Below the pieces are notes generated by a model, which worked only from the letters and a program-made list of their open reading frames with translations, searched no databases and was not told the origin of the DNA. From positions 1 through 22,664 of the forward strand of contig JANBPU010000254.1 in NCBI GenBank assembly GCA_027575805.1: a stretch of DNA of 22,664 nt, written 5' to 3'. Both the position numbers and the translations under genes were made by a program. This document shows positions 19,799 to 22,664 of the stretch, in pieces; position 1 is the stretch's first letter; the number at the start of each line of letters is the position of its first letter. This DNA is from Mycoemilia scoparia (lineage: Eukaryota; Kickxellomycota; Kickxellomycetes; Kickxellales; Kickxellaceae).

Positions 19799-19803
19799 CC
19801 TTA

Positions 19804-19989
19804 TTATCCCCATTTTGTCATCACATTCTTTATCTTGTGAGTTGTATGGCCTAACTCTCTACCCTTTATGTCTATTAGCTTTCTTTCACATGCTAAGGGT
19901 TCTAGTGGTAGGTTTGGTTATTTTGCTGTTCTCTTGTTAATGAAGTGTCTATTTACTGCAGTATTGATCATTATCTTGAGTATGGAACT
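19804..19989 (-). pseudogene. Retropepsin-like protease remnant of the retroelement
   Basis: Read on the minus strand from 19989, one frame gives LKIMINTAVNRHFINKRTA. After an in-frame stop it gives LPLEPLACERKLIDIKG and ends near KNVMTKWG. Aspartic protease domains of LTR retroelements have a 'l.DSGA..nFI....A' block followed by 'l..PL.....l..idG'. The spacing fits, but the catalytic D-S/T-G positions read N-T-A here, so the copy is dead. The frame ends directly at the left inverted repeat, and no reverse transcriptase follows. Confidence 0.4.
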
Positions 19990-20076
19990 ATTTACTTCTA
20001 GGTTCAGCCACATCTTTCCAATCAGGTAATAAGTATTATTTAAATTTATTAAATTAATCTTTAAACAGCTAACACT

Positions 20077-20115
20077 TTAAGGAGAGTAGGTATACCTGGC
20101 TTCTACTCTCCTTAA
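20077..20115. repeat. 13-bp perfect hairpin
   Basis: TTAAGGAGAGTAG (20077-20089) and CTACTCTCCTTAA (20103-20115) are exact reverse complements with a 13-nt loop. It lies between the gag and protease remnants and overlaps the end of the gag-derived frame. It could be a very short foldback insertion or a relic of one. Confidence 0.8.
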
Positions 20116-21022
20116 TCTTTTCCAAAGGGCTTGCTACATTCCTTCATATGGTGGTCTATCTTTTGGCATTGGCCTAGAATAGTGACTACCATCACATGAT
20201 CACCCATAAGTGTGAAAAATTTTTTAAAAATAATACTTTTATTTAAATTATTATTTTCCAACTTATGGGTTGATCATGTGATGATAGTTGCTATTCTAGG
20301 AATCACCCTGTCTTTCTACAAAGTAGACATGTATTTGCCTTAAAGCATTCATCAAATTCTGCCTTTGATACTCCTCTTCTTTCTAGCTTTATTTTCAGTT
20401 GTAGGAGGTAATCATTGGGTCTGTGTCTAATTCTGACTCCTTTCTGCTTATTCTCAAATCAGAATCTAAGAGCATCTACCTCCATAGGTAGCCCTCCCCT
20501 GCTATTGGAGTAGGCATTTATACAAGCAGCTACTACATCCATACAACTAGTAATTTCCACTGAAGGGCCAAGGCTCAGGACCAGTTCGCAAAGGACAGGT
20601 GGCATACAGGTAGCATATAGACCCACAAGAACAGCATTATCTTTGATGCTAATACTTTCAGCCAAATGCATAAACTCTGTATTAAACTCGTCGATGCTGA
20701 CATGTGTGCTGAGTTTGATTAGTTTGATTATTCTTTGTACTTTTATGCTGATGCTACCACAGTGGTTCAAAAGATAGTCTTTGAATCCTTGCCAAGTACA
20801 CAGTCAGTTGGTCTTGTCCACAGATTACCATGAGGACCAAGCACTTAGGATTGAAATGTCCACATAATTTAATGCTGCCTTGGGTTCAACACCATTGATC
20901 AATACCAAGGTTTCAGCACCCTTGACCCACTCAAAGGCTGCTTGGTCAGAGGTCTTTGCTGTGAGTTTGGTGACCTTGAAGAGGGGGCCATTACTACTAA
21001 TAATGTTATTGCTGGTTGACAT
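20112..21022 (-). pseudogene. Degenerate gag of an LTR retroelement, split by a MITE
   Basis: One minus-strand frame runs from the ATG at 21022 to 20306 with only three internal stops (near 20825, 20805 and 20459). It starts MSTSNNIISSNGPLFKVTK. A Trp-containing capsid-like region (AAFEWVKGAETLVLINGVEP) follows, then VSIDEFNTEFMHLAESISIK, which resembles the Retrotrans_gag pattern. Near the end it reads CLLCRKTG (20306-20329), the first half of a CCHC zinc knuckle. The second half, HHMKEC, is found in 20136-20153, on the far side of an inserted element, and is followed by SKPFGKD and a stop. Gag proteins form the particle and bind RNA through the knuckle. No pol gene follows, so this is a non-functional remnant. 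Confidence 0.65.
20164..20307. mobile_element. Foldback MITE (~144 bp) inserted in the gag zinc knuckle
   Basis: The arms at 20173-20211 (from CCTAGAATAGTGACTACCAT to CCCATAAGT) and 20261-20300 (from ACTTATGGGTTGATCATGTG to CTATTCTAGG) are near-perfect inverted repeats around an AT-rich centre. The homology weakly extends outward (GGCATTGG against GGTGATT). It is flanked by CTATCTTT (20156-20163) and CTGTCTTT (20308-20315), an 8-bp duplication with one change, as expected for a hAT-like element. It is unrelated in sequence to the GAAGGGTGAC family elsewhere in the window. Confidence 0.75.
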
Positions 21023-21032
21023 GACAAGATAA

Positions 21033-21057
21033 GGATCAAAATTACTACCAATTGTTA
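21033..21057 (-). other. Possible primer-binding site of the retroelement
   Basis: On the minus strand ...CTTTATAACA is followed by ATTGGTAGTAATTTTGATCC, about 10 bp before the gag ATG. A CA end followed by TTGGTAG-type sequence resembles the junction of a 5' long terminal repeat and a tRNA primer site. The match to a specific tRNA was not tested. Confidence 0.3.
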
Positions 21058-21079
21058 TAAAGAAACAGGAATAATCATA

Positions 21080-21185
21080 ATATAATTTATTAAGGGTTAA
21101 GAGTTGCTGTTTATTTAAAAGAATAAATATTATAGTAACTACTAAATAATATTTATTACTAAAATTATGGGTATAATTTTCAGTA
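21080..21185 (-). repeat. Right copy of the ~107-bp inverted repeat
   Basis: On the minus strand it reads TACTGAAAATTATACCCATA through to AATAAATTATAT, matching 19692-19798 in opposite orientation. It lies upstream of the gag remnant, where a 5' long terminal repeat would be. It abuts the transposase-derived frame, whose last readable codons are around 21186. Confidence 0.85.
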
Positions 21186-21880
21186 TGACAAAGTAGAAAA
21201 GTACATTTCCACAGAATGTGTGCTGTTGGCTATGGAGTGATAGGTTTGAAGAATTGTAGCTTCGAGGTCTCCCATGTCCTGCTCTCCATATTTTTGCTTT
21301 GAATCAAATTTGGTAAATAGCTCGAGCTTTTCTTTGCTGAAAATATTCTGAACCATAAATCTTGCCATCTTTTTCTATTTGTTCATAGATGGTAATCCCT
21401 GCATTTTGTATTACATCTAACCCAAGATCATACAACTTAAAGTGATCATTAGTCAACCTCTTTAGGCACATCGAAGTAATGATTGTAGAGAAAGTATATA
21501 ATTTATCAAAATTATAGTATCTTGATTTGCCAATACATTTTATCATATTACTTGGTAATTTGGTAGGCTCAAATACTCTTGTTAGATAGTTGGATGCAGT
21601 TATATATTCAAGCAAGTTGCCAGAATGGGTACCTAGATTTGACCTTGATTTGAATCGTCTCTTGTAATATCCAATGGTTCTCTCAAGATGTCGGGTACCA
21701 TAATTGCATATTAATCCATATTTTCTGGTTATAAAAGACACATGAAGAAGGTAATGCTGTGTTATTCGGAATATGGATATTAACATTTCATTGCTATTTA
21801 TGAGTTGTTGGAAATGGTTGTATTAGCATTCAAAGCATTTTTCCATTTTCTCAATTTCTGGCTTACTGATCTCCTACTTT
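21186..21880 (-). pseudogene. C-terminal remnant of a fungal DNA-transposon transposase
   Basis: On the minus strand, from about 21880, the frame reads EISKPEIEKMEKCFEC, a stop, YNHFQQLINSNEM, then HYLLHVSFITRKYGL and HLERTIGYYKRRFKSRSN. It ends, after one more stop, near GNVLFYFVI. The order 'H.LLH....I...G', 'ER.IG..K....SRSN' and a late 'fG.v.yff' is what I recall from the C-terminal part of large fungal transposases of the CACTA/Tnp2- or KDZ-like groups. The copy has several stops. It is cut at 21185 by the inverted repeat, and its catalytic middle is missing between this block and 22062. Confidence 0.55.
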
Positions 21881-22061
21881 AAAGTTAGTGAGCAACCTGT
21901 GAGATTCTTAAAGTCTAAAAAGAACAAGGGGGTTCTGTGAGACTGGGATTTATTATCAAGTAAAATAATAAAACTGTAAAAAGAATCTGCAGAAACTATC
22001 AACAGGGAAAAACAGGGTAAGACAATTATGCTTTCATTATTTACCTAATTATGGGTATTAT

Positions 22062-22226
22062 TTATGTGATAATATCATAGTATGTAGATTCAGCTGAATT
22101 AAAGTGTGCCTTGTATATATCTGATTTGCAAACATCACAGTGTTCTTGGTTTGATGTTATAAGCATACAACCATTTGGGCAATAAGGAAAGCACTTTAGT
22201 TTTATACCCCCAACATGCTTCAATAG
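22062..22226 (-). pseudogene. N-terminal zinc-binding remnant of the same transposase
   Basis: The 54-codon minus-strand frame between two stops reads LLKHVGGIKLKCFPYC, then PNGCMLITSNQEHCDVC, then KSDIYKAHF. The CPNGCML...C.VC arrangement is the zinc-binding signature I recall near the N-terminus of many fungal CACTA/Tnp2-like transposases. It lies in the right order and strand relative to the C-terminal block at 21186-21880. Only about 180 bp separate the two, far less than the catalytic domain needs, so this is an internally deleted derivative. Confidence 0.55.
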
Positions 22227-22664
22227 TTAGACACTTTGATGTTCAGACAGTAGTTTATACTGAGATGTATTTATAAATGACAAATAGTTGTTGAAAATTG
22301 GACCAGGCTTCAGTATGCATCACAGGAAATAGCATGTTTAATTATTATATTTAATAATAATATACTTTGTTTATCTACTATTTCAGGGAACTCTAGATGT
22401 AGTTTAATATATATCACTACTGCAAAATTCAAAGTCTGAGATATAGAATACTAAGTCTAGGACGTAGTATTGTGATTTGAATTATAAAATATAAATAAAA
22501 GGTACTAAAAAATACTTGTTACATTAGTAAAAGTTGTAATACAGTATATGATCATTATAAAAGTATTTCATAAATAACATTTTTATGTATTAATATATCA
22601 ATTTAAACTTGAATTTTTTTATTGAAAAATTGAAATTTAATAAATCATACTTTAAAAATAAAAG
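22227..22664. other. AT-rich right edge, no gene seen
   Basis: Very AT-rich with many stops in all frames. It may contain further decayed 5' sequence of the transposon, but nothing recognisable remains. The window ends here, so the element's outer boundary cannot be located. Confidence 0.5.

Noticed and set aside
22040..22081. Partial resemblance (ATTATGGGTATTATTTA) to the 107-bp repeat
   Set aside because: The similarity is about 20 bp of AT-rich sequence and does not extend; not enough to call a third copy.
1..22664. CRISPR, tRNA, rRNA and biosynthetic-cluster signals
   Set aside because: None was visible on either strand; the genes are unrelated and separately transcribed.

Overview
The window reads as nuclear DNA of a fungus, probably an early-diverging lineage. 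The genes are split by short spliceosomal introns of about 91-143 nt with GTRAGT-type donors and TAG/CAG acceptors. The recognisable proteins fit a fungus: an OST5-like oligosaccharyltransferase subunit, a BLM/Sgs1-type RecQ helicase, an MCT-family transporter and a RasGEF. The transposase remnant at the right has the CPNxC...CxxC signature I associate with fungal DNA transposons. No tRNA, rRNA, CRISPR array or bacterial-type operon was seen. Species cannot be fixed from this alone.

Layout. 0.27-0.79 kb (-): two-exon gene for a 125-residue basic protein of unknown function. 0.8-2.0 kb: no gene, one MITE. 2.0-2.8 kb (+): PH-like domain protein. 3.5-3.9 kb (-): OST5 homologue with a six-codon first exon, divergent from the five-exon RecQ helicase gene at 4.2-7.8 kb (+). 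7.9-9.0 kb (-): polytopic membrane protein in two exons. 9.3-10.3 kb (-): PH-domain protein. 10.3-12.4 kb: nothing convincing. 12.4-14.2 kb (+): four-exon MCT-type transporter. 14.4-14.6 kb: two MITE copies in tandem. 15.6-18.6 kb (+): RasGEF. 18.76 kb: fourth MITE copy.

From 18.9 kb to the end the DNA is AT-rich and is a graveyard of mobile elements. A DNA-transposon transposase remnant (- strand, 21.19-22.23 kb) abuts a gag/protease retroelement remnant (19.8-21.0 kb, - strand). That remnant is bounded by about 107-bp repeats in inverted orientation. Its gag zinc knuckle is itself split by a foldback MITE that appears to carry an 8-bp target duplication.

The host genes do not form one pathway. 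They are separate housekeeping and signalling functions: ER N-glycosylation, recombination repair, monocarboxylate-type transport and Ras activation. No wholly new biological system is evident. The most notable points are the nested mobile-element structure, a four-copy MITE family placed close to genes, and a BLM/Sgs1-type helicase in which I can see no HRDC domain.
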